Shown: in pieces, positions 50,468 through 59,200 of the stretch
Layout of the letters: each line of letters starts with the position of its first letter
How positions within the stretch are numbered: the first letter of the stretch is position 1
NCBI RefSeq assembly: GCF_011250645.1
Contig: NZ_JAANNO010000005.1
Coordinates: forward strand, 26,846-90,845
From: Motilibacter aurantiacus
GTDB taxonomy: Bacteria; Actinomycetota; Actinomycetes; Motilibacterales; Motilibacteraceae
Length of the DNA stretch: 64,000 nt
Direction: 5' to 3'
Made by a program: the position numbers and the translations under genes
The notes under the pieces: model-generated
What the model saw: the letters and a program-made list of their open reading frames with translations, nothing else
Database searches by the model: none
What the model was told of the DNA's origin: nothing

Positions 50468-50509
50468 GCCGTCCGGCGGAGCTGCAGGCCTTTTGCGAGG
50501 AGGAACGAC

Positions 50510-51277
50510 GTGATCACACGTGACCAGGCGCAGGCCTTGCTCGGCCAGGACGCGTACTCCGGCGACGGGGAGCGGATCGGGGAGGTCGTCCAGGCCTTCC
50601 TCGACGACCGCACCGGCGAGCCGAAGTGGGCGACGGTACGCACCGGCCTGCTCGGCGCGCGTGACCACGCCGTCCCGCTGGCCGGCGCCGAGCTGACCGC
50701 CGACGGGCTGTCCCTGCCGTACTCGCGGGAGCTGGTCCGGCAGAGCCCCGACGTCAGCCTGGACAGCGGCCACCTCGAGCCGGCCGAGGAGGAGGAGCTC
50801 GCGGCGCACTACGGCAGCGGGCTCGCCGCCACTGCCGACGCCCAGGCCGCGGCGGGCACCGCCGGCCTCGCGGGCACCCCGGCGGGCACGGGCACCTCCG
50901 ACGAGGCGATGACCCGCTCGGAGGAGCGGCTCGTCACGGGCGTGGAGACCGTCGTGGGCAGCCGCGCCCGGGTGGAGAAGTACGTCGTGACCGAGACCGA
51001 GACGGTCACGGTCCAGGTCCGCCGGGAGATGGTCCGGCTGGTCAGCGAGCCCGTCGACGACGCGGACGCGCTCCGGGCGCCGGCGGACGGCACCGAGTTC
51101 TCCCCGCGCGAGCAGGTCCTGGTGCTGTACGCCGAGCGCCCGGTGGTCACGCTGGAGACCGTCCCGGTCGAGCAGGTCCGCGTCGTCGTGGAGACCGAGA
51201 CCGCGGAGGCCACGGTCAGCGCGCCGGTCCGCAAGGAGCGGATCGACCTGAGGACCGAGCCCGAGCTCAGCCGATGA
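50510..51277 (+). CDS. PRC-barrel / DUF2382 (YsnF-AvaK type) stress protein
   Basis: A 255-aa cytoplasmic protein. The N-terminal PRC barrel (about 1-85: GQDAYSGDGERIGEVVQAFLDDRTGEPKWATV) is followed by a linker of Ala, Thr and Gly and the DUF2382 domain (about 135-250: TRSEERLVTGVETVVGSRARVEKYVV, then RREMVRLV and VVTLETVPVEQVRV). This pair is common in bacterial stress-response proteins. Function unknown. GAGGAGGAAC lies before the GTG. It ends overlapping the convergent MFS gene by 11 nt. Confidence 0.9.
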   Translation: MITRDQAQALLGQDAYSGDGERIGEVVQAFLDDRTGEPKWATVRTGLLGARDHAVPLAGAELTADGLSLPYSRELVRQSPDVSLDSGHLEPAEEEELAAHYGSGLAATADAQAAAGTAGLAGTPAGTGTSDEAMTRSEERLVTGVETVVGSRARVEKYVVTETETVTVQVRREMVRLVSEPVDDADALRAPADGTEFSPREQVLVLYAERPVVTLETVPVEQVRVVVETETAEATVSAPVRKERIDLRTEPELSR

Positions 51278-52481
51278 CGCGCTGACGCCCGGCGAGCACG
51301 GCGAACACCACCTGCACGGCGGCGAGGGCGGTCAGCAGCGCGAGCGGCACCGTCCAGCCGTCGGTGGCGTCGTGCAGGGCGCCGATCACGACCGGGCCGG
51401 CGGCGGCGAGCGTGTAGCCCACGCACTGCGCCATCCCGGACAGGGCGGCAGCCTGCCCGTGGTGCACCGTGCGCAGGCCGAACAGCGTCAGCGTCAGCAC
51501 CAGCGCGACGCCGGCGCCGAGCCCGGCGAAGACGACCCAGAGCAGCGCCGCGCCCGGCGCGACGAGCAGCCCGGCCGTGCCGACCAGGATCAGTGTCGAG
51601 CACAGCGCGCCGAGAGTCCGCTGGTCCGGGAACCGCCGCATGAGGAACGGCGTGCTGAGGTTCGAGAGGACCGCCACGACCTGGTACACGAAGAGGTACC
51701 AGCCCGCGGTCGTCTCCGAGATCCCCTCGTCGTGCACGATCGAGGGCAGCCAGGCGATGACGTCGTAGAACACCAGCGAGTGCAGGCCCATGAAGGCGGT
51801 GACTTGCCAGCCCATCGCGCTGCGCCAGGGCGAGCGGTACTCCGGGTGCGGGTCGAGGGCTGCGGCGCGGGCATGCTGCGGCCGGGTGGTGGAGCGCAGC
51901 TGCGGCAGCCAGAAGGCGGCGGCGATGGCACTGGCCCCGGCCCAGAAGCCGAGCGCGAGCCGCCAGCCGTCGGGCTCGTCGCCGGCCATTGGCACCGCGA
52001 TGCCTGACGCCACGGCGCCGACCACGGTCTGGGTGGCGGCGTACGACCCGATGACGAGCGCCGCCTTGCCGGCGAAGTCGCGCTTGACCAGGCTGGGAAG
52101 CAGCACGTTGAAGAAGGAGATGGCGCACCCGAGCAGCGCGGTGCCCGCCCAGATCGCGCCGGTCACCGGCGTCGAGCGGAGCACGATGCCGACGGTCAGG
52201 AGCAGCAGCGCCCCCCAGAGCGTGCGCTCCATGCCGACCCGCATCGCGACCACCGGTGCCACGGGGGACAGCAGCGCGAAGGCGAGCAGCGGCAGCGCGG
52301 TGAGCAGGCCGCCCGCCGCGCTCGAGAGCCCCGTGTCCAGCCGGATGTCGTCGAGCAGCGGGCCGACGCTGGTGAGCGACGCCCGCATGTTGGCGCCGAT
52401 CAGCAGGATGCCGACCACGAGCAGCACGGTCCGCGTGCTGCGGGCGGGCACCGCCGGTGCGATGGGGGCGGTGGTCGTCAT
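51267..52481 (-). CDS. MFS transporter, CynX/NimT-like
   Basis: A 404-aa permease with twelve hydrophobic helices. The first carries LLIGANMRASLTSVGPLLDDI, which is typical of the CynX/NimT (cyanate, 2-nitroimidazole) branch of the major facilitator superfamily. A further motif is ALLSPVAPVVAMRVGMERT, and the second half shows GWYLFVYQVVAVLSN. The substrate is unknown. The ATG overlaps the GntR stop in ATGA, so it is in an operon with gntR, and the divergent GNAT-aminotransferase may make or modify its cargo. Confidence 0.88.
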   Translation of the reverse strand: MTTTAPIAPAVPARSTRTVLLVVGILLIGANMRASLTSVGPLLDDIRLDTGLSSAAGGLLTALPLLAFALLSPVAPVVAMRVGMERTLWGALLLLTVGIVLRSTPVTGAIWAGTALLGCAISFFNVLLPSLVKRDFAGKAALVIGSYAATQTVVGAVASGIAVPMAGDEPDGWRLALGFWAGASAIAAAFWLPQLRSTTRPQHARAAALDPHPEYRSPWRSAMGWQVTAFMGLHSLVFYDVIAWLPSIVHDEGISETTAGWYLFVYQVVAVLSNLSTPFLMRRFPDQRTLGALCSTLILVGTAGLLVAPGAALLWVVFAGLGAGVALVLTLTLFGLRTVHHGQAAALSGMAQCVGYTLAAAGPVVIGALHDATDGWTVPLALLTALAAVQVVFAVLAGRQRVIG

Positions 52482-53197
52482 CGGGGGGTGTCCTCCGGGT
52501 TCTCCGAGCCGGCTCCGGCGGTCGGCAGCGCGGCCATCCCGTGCGCCAGCAGCGCCTCGGCGCACGCCTCGGCGGCGTCCGGGTCGTGGGCGGAGATGGC
52601 GTCGAGCAGCTCGGCGTGGCGGGCGTGCACGCCGCCGTCCTCGTGCAGGGCCGCGCTCTCGCTGATCGTGCGGGTGATGGGGGTGGTGAGGTACTCGTAC
52701 AGCTCGGTGAGCAGGGCGTTGCCGCCCGCCGCCACGACGGCCCGGTGGAAGGCGAAGTCGGCTTCGGCGAATCGCTCGAGGTCGCCGGCCGACTTGGCCG
52801 CGTCGCGCGCGGCCAGCAGCCGGCGCAGGCCGTCGATGTCGTCCACCGTCGCCCGCTCCGCGGCCCGGCGCGCGCCGGCCCGCTCGAGCAGGGCGCGCAC
52901 CTCGAACGCGTCCGTCAGCCCTCCGGCCGCGACCCGGCGCCCCAGCGAGACCCGCAGCTCGCTGTCCGCGCGCACGTAGGTCCCGTCCCCCGGGCGCGCC
53001 TCGAGCAGGCCGGTGTGGACGAGCGCACGCAGTGCCTCGCGGACGGTGTTGCGGCTGACGCCGAGCTCCTCGGTCAGCCGGTGCTCCGGCGGGATGCGGG
53101 ACCCGAGCGGCCAGCTGCCGTCGGCGATGAGGGCGCGCAGCTGGTCCGCGACCTGCGCCGACAGCGGCGCCGACCGCTGGGGGGCGACCAGGCTCAT
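52478..53197 (-). CDS. GntR family regulator, FadR-type
   Basis: A 239-aa repressor. The N-terminal winged helix (LSAQVADQLRALIADGSWPLGSRIPPEHRLTEELGVSRNTVREALRALVHTGLL, about 11-65) precedes the helical FCD ligand domain (ADFAFHRAVVAAGGNALL, ARHAELLDAI with the metal-binding His and Asp residues). Such regulators respond to carboxylates. GGAGAGGTC before the ATG is the ribosome binding site, and TACATT lies 11 nt upstream of that as a -10 box. It likely controls the MFS gene and the divergent fusion enzyme gene. Confidence 0.9.
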   Translation of the reverse strand: MSLVAPQRSAPLSAQVADQLRALIADGSWPLGSRIPPEHRLTEELGVSRNTVREALRALVHTGLLEARPGDGTYVRADSELRVSLGRRVAAGGLTDAFEVRALLERAGARRAAERATVDDIDGLRRLLAARDAAKSAGDLERFAEADFAFHRAVVAAGGNALLTELYEYLTTPITRTISESAALHEDGGVHARHAELLDAISAHDPDAAEACAEALLAHGMAALPTAGAGSENPEDTPR

Positions 53198-53292
53198 GAC
53201 CTCTCCAAATGTAGGACAGCTGGAGGGTAGGGCCTCGGTTTACCAAACGGCAAGGCCTGCGCCAGGCTCGTCCCACGTGCCAGGTTGTCCAC
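53198..53292. promoter_or_regulatory. Shared control region of gntR-MFS and the fusion enzyme
   Basis: 95 nt between divergent starts. It contains GGTTTACC (53237-53244, GGT-TT-ACC symmetry, part of GTTTACCAAAC), CTCCA/TGGAG arms at 53203-53225, and the first copy of a 10-bp direct repeat described separately. Any of these could be the GntR operator. Confidence 0.4.
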
Positions 53293-53298
53293 GTGCCA
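53273..53298 (+). repeat. Direct repeat CCACGTGCCA spanning the start codon
   Basis: CCACGTGCCA occurs at 53273-53282 and 53289-53298, 16 bp apart. The second copy contains the GTG start of the fusion enzyme gene. Confidence 0.7.
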
Positions 53299-55023
53299 TC
53301 GACGCCCATGGGGCTGGAGCGGGTGCGGGTGGGCTACGCCTCCGCCGGGCAGCGGGAGGCGGCCTACCGCCTGCGCCACGCTGCGTACGCGCGGGAGCTG
53401 GGCCAGCACCCGGAGAACGCCGAGCAGCGGCTGACCGACCGGCTGGACGCCTCGAACGCCTACCTGGTGGCCACGGTCGGCGAGGAGCTCGTCGGCTCCG
53501 TCAGCGTGACCGCCCCGGGCGGCGCGCTGTCGCTGGACACGTACGTGTCCCGGGGGCAACTGCCCTTCCCCGTCGACGAGCGGGTGCACGAGGTGCGGCT
53601 GCTCACGGTCGCGCCCGGCCACCGCGGCGGCGCGCTCGCGGCGCTGCTGATGTACGCCGCCTTCCGCCACGTCGAGGCCGCCGGCGGCACCCGCATCGTC
53701 GGGATGGGGCACGGGCGGGCGCTGGCGGCGTACCGGCAGGCGGGGGCGCGCCCGCTCGGCCTGCGCGTCACGTCCGGGGCGCTCGGCTTCGAGGTGTTCA
53801 CGATGACGACGACCGAGGCCCGTGCCCGGGCCGTCGCGGTCGCGCCGCTCCTCGCGCGGCTGCGCGCGTGCGACTGGCGGCTGCCCTTCCCGTTCACCGA
53901 GCCGGCCGGCTGCTTCCACGGCGGCGCGTCCTTCGACGGGGTCGGCGAGCGCTTCGACGCCCTGGAGCGGTCGACGCAGGTCGTCAACGCCGACGTGCTC
54001 GACGCCTGGTTCCCGCCCGCGCCGGGCGCGGTCGAGGCGGTCGCGGCGCACCTGCCGTGGCTGCTGCGCACCTCCCCGCCGACCGAGTGCGGCGGCCTGC
54101 TGGACACGGTGGCGGAGGCCCGCGGCGTCCCGCGCGACGCCCTGCTGCCGGGGGCCGGCTCGTCGGCGCTGATCTTCCTGGCGTTCGGCCGGTGGCTGAC
54201 ACCCGCATCCCGGGTGCTCCTGCTCGACCCGACGTACGGCGAGTACGCACACGTCCTCGAGCACGTGGTGCGGTGCCGGGTCGACCGGCTGCGCCTGGAG
54301 CGGGAGGAGGGCTACGGCCTCGACGTCGAGCGGCTCGTCCGGCGCGTGCACGACGCGGCGTACGACCTCGTCGTCCTGGTCAACCCCAACAGCCCGACCG
54401 GGCGGCACGTCCCCCGGCCCGAGCTCACCGCCTCGCTGCGCCGGCTGCCCGGCCGGGCCCGGGTGTGGGTGGACGAGACCTACGTCGACTTCGCCGGCCC
54501 GGACGAGTCGCTCGAGCGGTACGCCGCTGCGAGCAGAAACGTGGTCGTGTGCAAGTCGATGTCCAAGGCGTACGCCCTCAGCGGGGCTCGCGTCGCCTAC
54601 CTCTGCGGGCCCGCGGCGGTGGTGGCCGAGCTGCGCGCCTGGTCCCCGCCCTGGGCAGTGAGCCTTCCGGGACAGGTGGCGGCCGTGCGCGCGCTGCAGG
54701 ACCCCGGCTACTACGCCGCCCGGTGGGCCGAGACCGCCGTGCTGCGCACCGGGCTGGCGCACGGGCTGCGGGCCCTCGGGCTCGACGTCGTCCCGGGCGC
54801 CGCGGCAGGCTTCCTCCTCGCCCACCTGCCGGGGGACGGCCCGGACGCGCAGGCCGTCGTCGACGCGTGCCGGGCCGAGGAGGTCTACCTGCGCGATGCG
54901 GGAGCCATGGGCACCGCACTGGGGGCGCATGCCCTCCGGATCGCCGTGCGGACCGCTCCGGAGAACGCACGGGCCCTCGCCGCGCTCACGCGTGCCCTGC
55001 ACGGTCATTCACGAATGCCGTAA
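53293..55023 (+). CDS. GNAT acyltransferase fused to PLP-dependent aminotransferase
   Basis: A 576-aa bifunctional protein. Residues about 5-175 form a GNAT fold: YRLRHAAYARELG near the start, VGSVSVTAPGG, and VRLLTVAPGHRGGALAALLM as the acyl-CoA/acyl-ACP loop. The opening resembles FeeM/N-acyl-amino-acid-synthase or autoinducer-synthase-like proteins. Residues about 215-570 are a fold-type I aminotransferase close to histidinol-phosphate aminotransferase: PGAGSSALIF, NPNSPTG (about 363), VDETYVDF and CKSMSKAYALSGARVAYL, with Lys425 binding PLP. It likely acylates and transaminates one amino-acid-derived substrate; the product is unknown. It starts at GTG. Confidence 0.82.
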   Translation: MPSTPMGLERVRVGYASAGQREAAYRLRHAAYARELGQHPENAEQRLTDRLDASNAYLVATVGEELVGSVSVTAPGGALSLDTYVSRGQLPFPVDERVHEVRLLTVAPGHRGGALAALLMYAAFRHVEAAGGTRIVGMGHGRALAAYRQAGARPLGLRVTSGALGFEVFTMTTTEARARAVAVAPLLARLRACDWRLPFPFTEPAGCFHGGASFDGVGERFDALERSTQVVNADVLDAWFPPAPGAVEAVAAHLPWLLRTSPPTECGGLLDTVAEARGVPRDALLPGAGSSALIFLAFGRWLTPASRVLLLDPTYGEYAHVLEHVVRCRVDRLRLEREEGYGLDVERLVRRVHDAAYDLVVLVNPNSPTGRHVPRPELTASLRRLPGRARVWVDETYVDFAGPDESLERYAAASRNVVVCKSMSKAYALSGARVAYLCGPAAVVAELRAWSPPWAVSLPGQVAAVRALQDPGYYAARWAETAVLRTGLAHGLRALGLDVVPGAAAGFLLAHLPGDGPDAQAVVDACRAEEVYLRDAGAMGTALGAHALRIAVRTAPENARALAALTRALHGHSRMP

Positions 55024-55096
55024 CCGCCGAAGCGCGGGACAGCGAAGCGGAAGGCCTGAGAGCCAGGCCCTTCCGCTCCGCCGCGCCTGCCGGGTG

Positions 55097-56653
55097 TCAG
55101 TGCGTGTCGAACGCCTGCGCCATGCGGGCCTGGGCCTCCAGCGCCTCGACGATCCGAGCCTGCACGGCATCCAGCTGGCCGATGATCTCGCTGGTCGCGT
55201 GGATGCCGGAGGACACCGACTGGCTGCTGGCCTGGATGCCGGCGATCTGCTCGGTGACACGCTGCGTGGCGGCCGCGGTCTCCCGGGCGAGGTCCTTGAC
55301 CTCGCCCGCGACGACGGCGAAACCCCGGCCGACCTCCCCGGCACGCGCCGCCTCGATCGTCGCGTTGAGGGCCAGCAGGTTGGTCTGGTCCGCGATGTTG
55401 GAGATGATCTTGATGACGTCCCCGATCGCGGCCGAGGCCTGGCCGAGGGCGTCCACCTCGGCGGTCATGACCGACGCGCGGCCGACCGCCTCCGCGGCGA
55501 CGCGGCCCGCGTCCTCCCCCGCCTCCCGCAGCTGGCTGACCGTCTCCAGCAGGGACGCGGCGTTGCGCTGGTCGTCCTCGGCGCGGCGCAGGATGTCGAG
55601 CCGCTGGGACACGAGCTGCTGCACGTTGCGCAGCGCGGACGCCCGGGTCTCGGACAGCTCGATGGCCCGCGTCACGAAGAAGTCCATGGTGCCGATGACG
55701 CGGCCGTTGGACAGGATCGGGAAGCAGACGCCCGACTTGACGCCGGCCCGCTGCGCGCTGGGGGCGCGCACGCAGTCCGACACCTCCGCGAGGTCGCGCA
55801 CGAACACGAGGTCGCGGGCGCGCCAGGCGCGGCCGGAGAGCCCGACCCCCTCGGCGAACGAAGCGGCCAGCGTGACCTTGCGGAACTCGTCGCCGGCCGA
55901 GCCGGACTCGACGGCGAAGCGCAGCACGTTCGCCTCCTCGTCCAGCGCCCAGAACGAGCCGTACTGCCAGCCGAACGCGCTGCGGACGGTGTCGAGCGCG
56001 ATCCGCAGCGCGGCCTGCTCGTCCTTGGCCAGGGACACCTTGCTGACGACCTCGGTCACGGCCGCCCGGTCGTTGAGCGTCTCCTGCAGCTGGGCCGTGG
56101 CGACGGCGCCGTGGCGGGCGCGGGACACCAGGCGCTCCAGCGCCTCCCACTTCTCGGCCCGCGGGCCGAAGAACGGCAGCTCACCGCGGGTGTAGAACTC
56201 CTTCACGGACACGACCTTGCCGCCCTCGAGCACCGGCATCGCACAGCCGGTGACCATCCCGGCGCCGCGCGCCGCCGTCCAGCGCGCGCACGTCGGGGCC
56301 GGCTCGTCGCCGTGCACCAGGACGGGCCGGCGGGTGCGCAGCGCCTCGGGGGCCAGGCCCATGGCGCTCGGGCTCATCCGCGTGCCCGCGCCGGCCGCCG
56401 CGATCTCGGCCACGAGCGGGCCCGACTCGCCGGCCAGCCAGAAGGTGTCACCGTCGCCGGGCAGCCAGACCGCGCCGTACTCGAAGCCGAGCGCCTGCAC
56501 GAAGCCGTCGGTCACCTTGCGATGCGCGTCGACGTCGTCGGTCACCCCGCCGTCCAGGGCGGACAGCACGTCCTCGATCGCCTCGACGTCTCGGGGCTGG
56601 CCCGAGCCAGACGGCGTGACGGCCTCGGCCCGCCCCCCTCGGAACCACGACAT
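55097..56653 (-). CDS. Soluble chemoreceptor-like protein with GAF domains
   Basis: A 518-aa cytoplasmic protein without transmembrane helix or HAMP. Two GAF-like modules (about 35-190: [35 protein letters not shown]; and 210-370: [40 protein letters not shown]) are followed by the methyl-accepting signalling hairpin ([31 protein letters not shown]). The hairpin tip is the CheA/CheW contact. No che genes are in the window. AGGAGGAG precedes the ATG. It lies downstream of the GGDEF gene on the same strand with a 98-nt gap. Confidence 0.9.
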   Translation of the reverse strand: MSWFRGGRAEAVTPSGSGQPRDVEAIEDVLSALDGGVTDDVDAHRKVTDGFVQALGFEYGAVWLPGDGDTFWLAGESGPLVAEIAAAGAGTRMSPSAMGLAPEALRTRRPVLVHGDEPAPTCARWTAARGAGMVTGCAMPVLEGGKVVSVKEFYTRGELPFFGPRAEKWEALERLVSRARHGAVATAQLQETLNDRAAVTEVVSKVSLAKDEQAALRIALDTVRSAFGWQYGSFWALDEEANVLRFAVESGSAGDEFRKVTLAASFAEGVGLSGRAWRARDLVFVRDLAEVSDCVRAPSAQRAGVKSGVCFPILSNGRVIGTMDFFVTRAIELSETRASALRNVQQLVSQRLDILRRAEDDQRNAASLLETVSQLREAGEDAGRVAAEAVGRASVMTAEVDALGQASAAIGDVIKIISNIADQTNLLALNATIEAARAGEVGRGFAVVAGEVKDLARETAAATQRVTEQIAGIQASSQSVSSGIHATSEIIGQLDAVQARIVEALEAQARMAQAFDTH

Positions 56654-56751
56654 CGCACTCTCCTCCTGCGTCCCGTCGCGCCACCCAGCGCGGCCCTCCC
56701 TCGCCTGATCGACCGGGACCGCCTCCAGCTGAGGCGTTCGGCGCTCCTGCG

Positions 56752-58944
56752 CTAGGCCCCGACGGCGGCAGCCCGCAGCTCGGCCAGCGGGCGCGGCGGC
56801 CCGACGTACGGCCCCTGGGCCCCGTCCACGCCAAGCCCGCGCAGGTACGCCGCCTCGTCGGCCGACGACACCCCGCCGGCCACCACCCGGCCGCCGAGCC
56901 GGCGGCCCAGCTCGACGATCGGCGGCAGCAGGCCGGCGCCGCCCTCCGGCCCGGCGAGCAGCCCGGGGTCGGTCCTGACCAGGGCCAGGGGCAGCCGCTG
57001 CAGCTCGAGCAGCGAGCAGCTCTGGGCGCCGAAGCCGGCCAGGGCGAAGCGGACGCCGAGCGCGGCGAGCGCCTCCAGCTCGTCCGTCACGGCGCCGGCC
57101 GCAGGCACCGCCGAGGCCCCCAGCTCGACCACGAGCGCGCCCGGCGGCAGGCCGGCGGCGTGCAGGGCGGCGCGCACGTCCGCGGCGAAGTGCCGGCTCT
57201 GCACGAAGGCGCCGCAGACGCCGACACCGACGTACGCGTCGGCGAGGGCCGGGTCGTCCCGGCGCGCCTCGGCGAGCGCCCGGCACGCCTCCTCCAACGC
57301 CCACCTGCCGAGCCGGGGCCCGAGCCCGGACGCCTCGACCTCGGGCAGCAGGCCCTCCACGCCGAGCCGGTCCAGCACCGGATGGTCCCAGCGCACGAGC
57401 GCGGAGACCCCGAGCAGCCGGCCGGTGGCCAGGCCCAGCACCGGGGCGAAGTCCAGGCGCAGCTCGTCCCGGTCCAGCGCGCCGCGCAGCGCCATGCGGA
57501 GCGCCGCCTCATCGGCCCGGCTCTCCCGCATCTGCGGGCGGTAGGCGAGGACCTCGGACCCGCCGCCGGCCTTCGCGGCGTACATCGCGATGTCGGCCGC
57601 GACGAGCAGGTCCTCGTCGAGGGGCAGCTCGGCGGCGAGCCCGACGCTCACCCCCAGCCGGGCGGTGCCGGACCCGGGCAGCTCCACCGGCACGGCCATC
57701 GCCGCCACCAGCCGCCGCCCGACCTCCAGCCCCGCCTCCTCCCCCGCGTCCGGCAGCAGCACGGCGAACTCGTCACCGCCCAGCCGGGCCACGGTCGCCC
57801 GGGCCCCCGCCGCGGCGACCAGCCGGCGAGCGGTCTCCTGCAGCGCCCGGTCGCCCTGCTCGTGGCCGAACCGGTCGTTCACCGGCTTGAAGCCGTCGAC
57901 GTCGCAGTAGAGCACCGCGACGGCGCGCCCCTCGCCGCGCGCCCGCTGCAGCCGCTCGGTCAGCAGCCCGCGGTTGGCCAGCCCGGTGAGCTGGTCGTGC
58001 AGGGCCTGCTCGCGCAGCGCGCGCTCGAGCCGGCGTTGCTCGGTCACGTCGCGAGCGGTCACCACGACCCCGCCCAGGACCGGGTCGGCGCGGTGGTCGG
58101 CGACCAGCCACTCCATCTCCCGCCACCCGCCCGCGCCGTCGACGGCGCGCACGTGCAAGCTCGTGGGGCCCCCGCCGCCACCGAGGACGGCGCGCATGGT
58201 GGTGACCGCGGCCGCGAGGTCGTCGGGATGGACGTCGCGGGCCAGGGCCTCCTCGAACGCCAGCCCCACCATCTGCTCCGGGTGGCGGCCGTGCACCGAG
58301 CGGGCCGACGGGCTGGCGTAGGCCACCGTCCCGGAGGCGTCGAGCAGGACGGTCACGTCGGAGGCGTTCTCGACCAGGGCGGTGAACCGGCGCTCGTCAT
58401 GCTCGCGCAGCTCGGCGCTGACCCGGCGCATCCTGGCCATGGCGTAGGCGGTCAGCTCTCCCAGGACGAGGACGATGAGCACGTAGTAGCCGAGCGAGGA
58501 CGTCAGCAGGTGCCGCTCGCGGTCGTCGTCGGCCACGTCGTACAGCGGCAGCCAGTAGGCCGCCACGAGGACAGGGAGCACGGCCACGGTCGTGCCGCGG
58601 CGCTGCGTGGCGCCCACCCACAGGGTGAGCACGAGGAAGAAGATCGACGCGTCGTACGGGTTGGGGCTAGCCCAGTTGCCGAAGCCGATCAACGCGCTGG
58701 CGACCGGCACGATCACGAGCAGGTAGCGGTGCGGCCAGCGGTCCCAGGGCAGCTTCCAGATGAGCACCGTGAGGACGGTGACGAGGCCGGCCAGCGCGAA
58801 CGTGTAGGAGCGTGACGGGCCGTGCAGCATCGTGGCCGCTGCCAAGCCCGTCGCCACCGCGCCCACGGCACCGAAGACCGCGGCGCCGCGGGCCGCGGCG
58901 ACCCGCGGATCACGCGGCTCCCCCCGAGAGCCCACCCTGCTCAT
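56752..58944 (-). CDS. Membrane diguanylate cyclase with PAS, GGDEF and degenerate EAL domains
   Basis: A 730-aa protein. About 1-175 contain five or six membrane helices ([35 protein letters not shown]). A PAS domain follows (about 190-310), then GGDEF ([11 protein letters not shown], about 388) with an intact active site; the inhibitory I-site RxxD reads RATV and is lost. The EAL domain (about 480-725) has no EAL: the motif reads SAL ([11 protein letters not shown]), ELTES-type Glu is ELGAS, DDFG is AGFG, and AEGVE is AGGVS. It should make c-di-GMP but not degrade it; the EAL part may only bind. Confidence 0.88.
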   Translation of the reverse strand: MSRVGSRGEPRDPRVAAARGAAVFGAVGAVATGLAAATMLHGPSRSYTFALAGLVTVLTVLIWKLPWDRWPHRYLLVIVPVASALIGFGNWASPNPYDASIFFLVLTLWVGATQRRGTTVAVLPVLVAAYWLPLYDVADDDRERHLLTSSLGYYVLIVLVLGELTAYAMARMRRVSAELREHDERRFTALVENASDVTVLLDASGTVAYASPSARSVHGRHPEQMVGLAFEEALARDVHPDDLAAAVTTMRAVLGGGGGPTSLHVRAVDGAGGWREMEWLVADHRADPVLGGVVVTARDVTEQRRLERALREQALHDQLTGLANRGLLTERLQRARGEGRAVAVLYCDVDGFKPVNDRFGHEQGDRALQETARRLVAAAGARATVARLGGDEFAVLLPDAGEEAGLEVGRRLVAAMAVPVELPGSGTARLGVSVGLAAELPLDEDLLVAADIAMYAAKAGGGSEVLAYRPQMRESRADEAALRMALRGALDRDELRLDFAPVLGLATGRLLGVSALVRWDHPVLDRLGVEGLLPEVEASGLGPRLGRWALEEACRALAEARRDDPALADAYVGVGVCGAFVQSRHFAADVRAALHAAGLPPGALVVELGASAVPAAGAVTDELEALAALGVRFALAGFGAQSCSLLELQRLPLALVRTDPGLLAGPEGGAGLLPPIVELGRRLGGRVVAGGVSSADEAAYLRGLGVDGAQGPYVGPPRPLAELRAAAVGA

Positions 58945-58999
58945 GACGGCCCCTATCGGCGGCCGCCGGGAGGTCCTGAGCTAGTGTTCGCGACGCAAC

Positions 59000-59089
59000 A
59001 CCGCAGGGGAGCGCTGCAGCGCTGAGAGTGTGGGCTTGACCCACAGACCCTCGAACCTGATCCGGGTCATGCCGGCGCAGGGAGTCGGT
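59000..59089 (+). ncRNA. TPP riboswitch (THI element) aptamer
   Basis: The conserved core of the thiamine pyrophosphate aptamer is complete: ACCG...CGGT closing stem (59000-59003/59086-59089), GGGGAGC, GCTGAGAG (59031-59038) and ACCCTCGAACCTGATC, followed by CCGGGTCATGCCGGCGCAGGG. It precedes ykoE by about 110 nt, so binding of TPP should switch off the thiamine-precursor transport operon. TAGTGT at 58983-58988 may be the -10 of its promoter. Confidence 0.95.
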
Positions 59090-59101
59090 CCCACCTCGCG
59101 T

Positions 59102-59136
59102 CGGCCGGCGTGCCCGTCTCCCGGGCACGGCGGCCG
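59102..59136 (+). terminator. Candidate expression-platform hairpin of the TPP riboswitch
   Basis: CGGCCGGCGTGCCCG pairs with CGGGCACGGCGGCCG over 15 positions with one mismatch and a 5-nt loop, 13 nt after the aptamer. It could be a terminator regulated by TPP. No T-tract. Confidence 0.5.
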
Positions 59137-59161
59137 GGCGCGGGCTCGTCAGTCGTCCATG

Positions 59162-59193
59162 CCCTCCCCTCCTCGGCTCGCACCGTAGGAGGG
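59162..59193 (+). promoter_or_regulatory. Possible anti-Shine-Dalgarno pairing before ykoE
   Basis: CCCTCC (59162-59167) is complementary to the ykoE ribosome binding site GGAGGG (59188-59193), 8 nt before the ATG. Pairing would block translation. Confidence 0.4.
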
Positions 59194-59200
59194 ACCTTCC

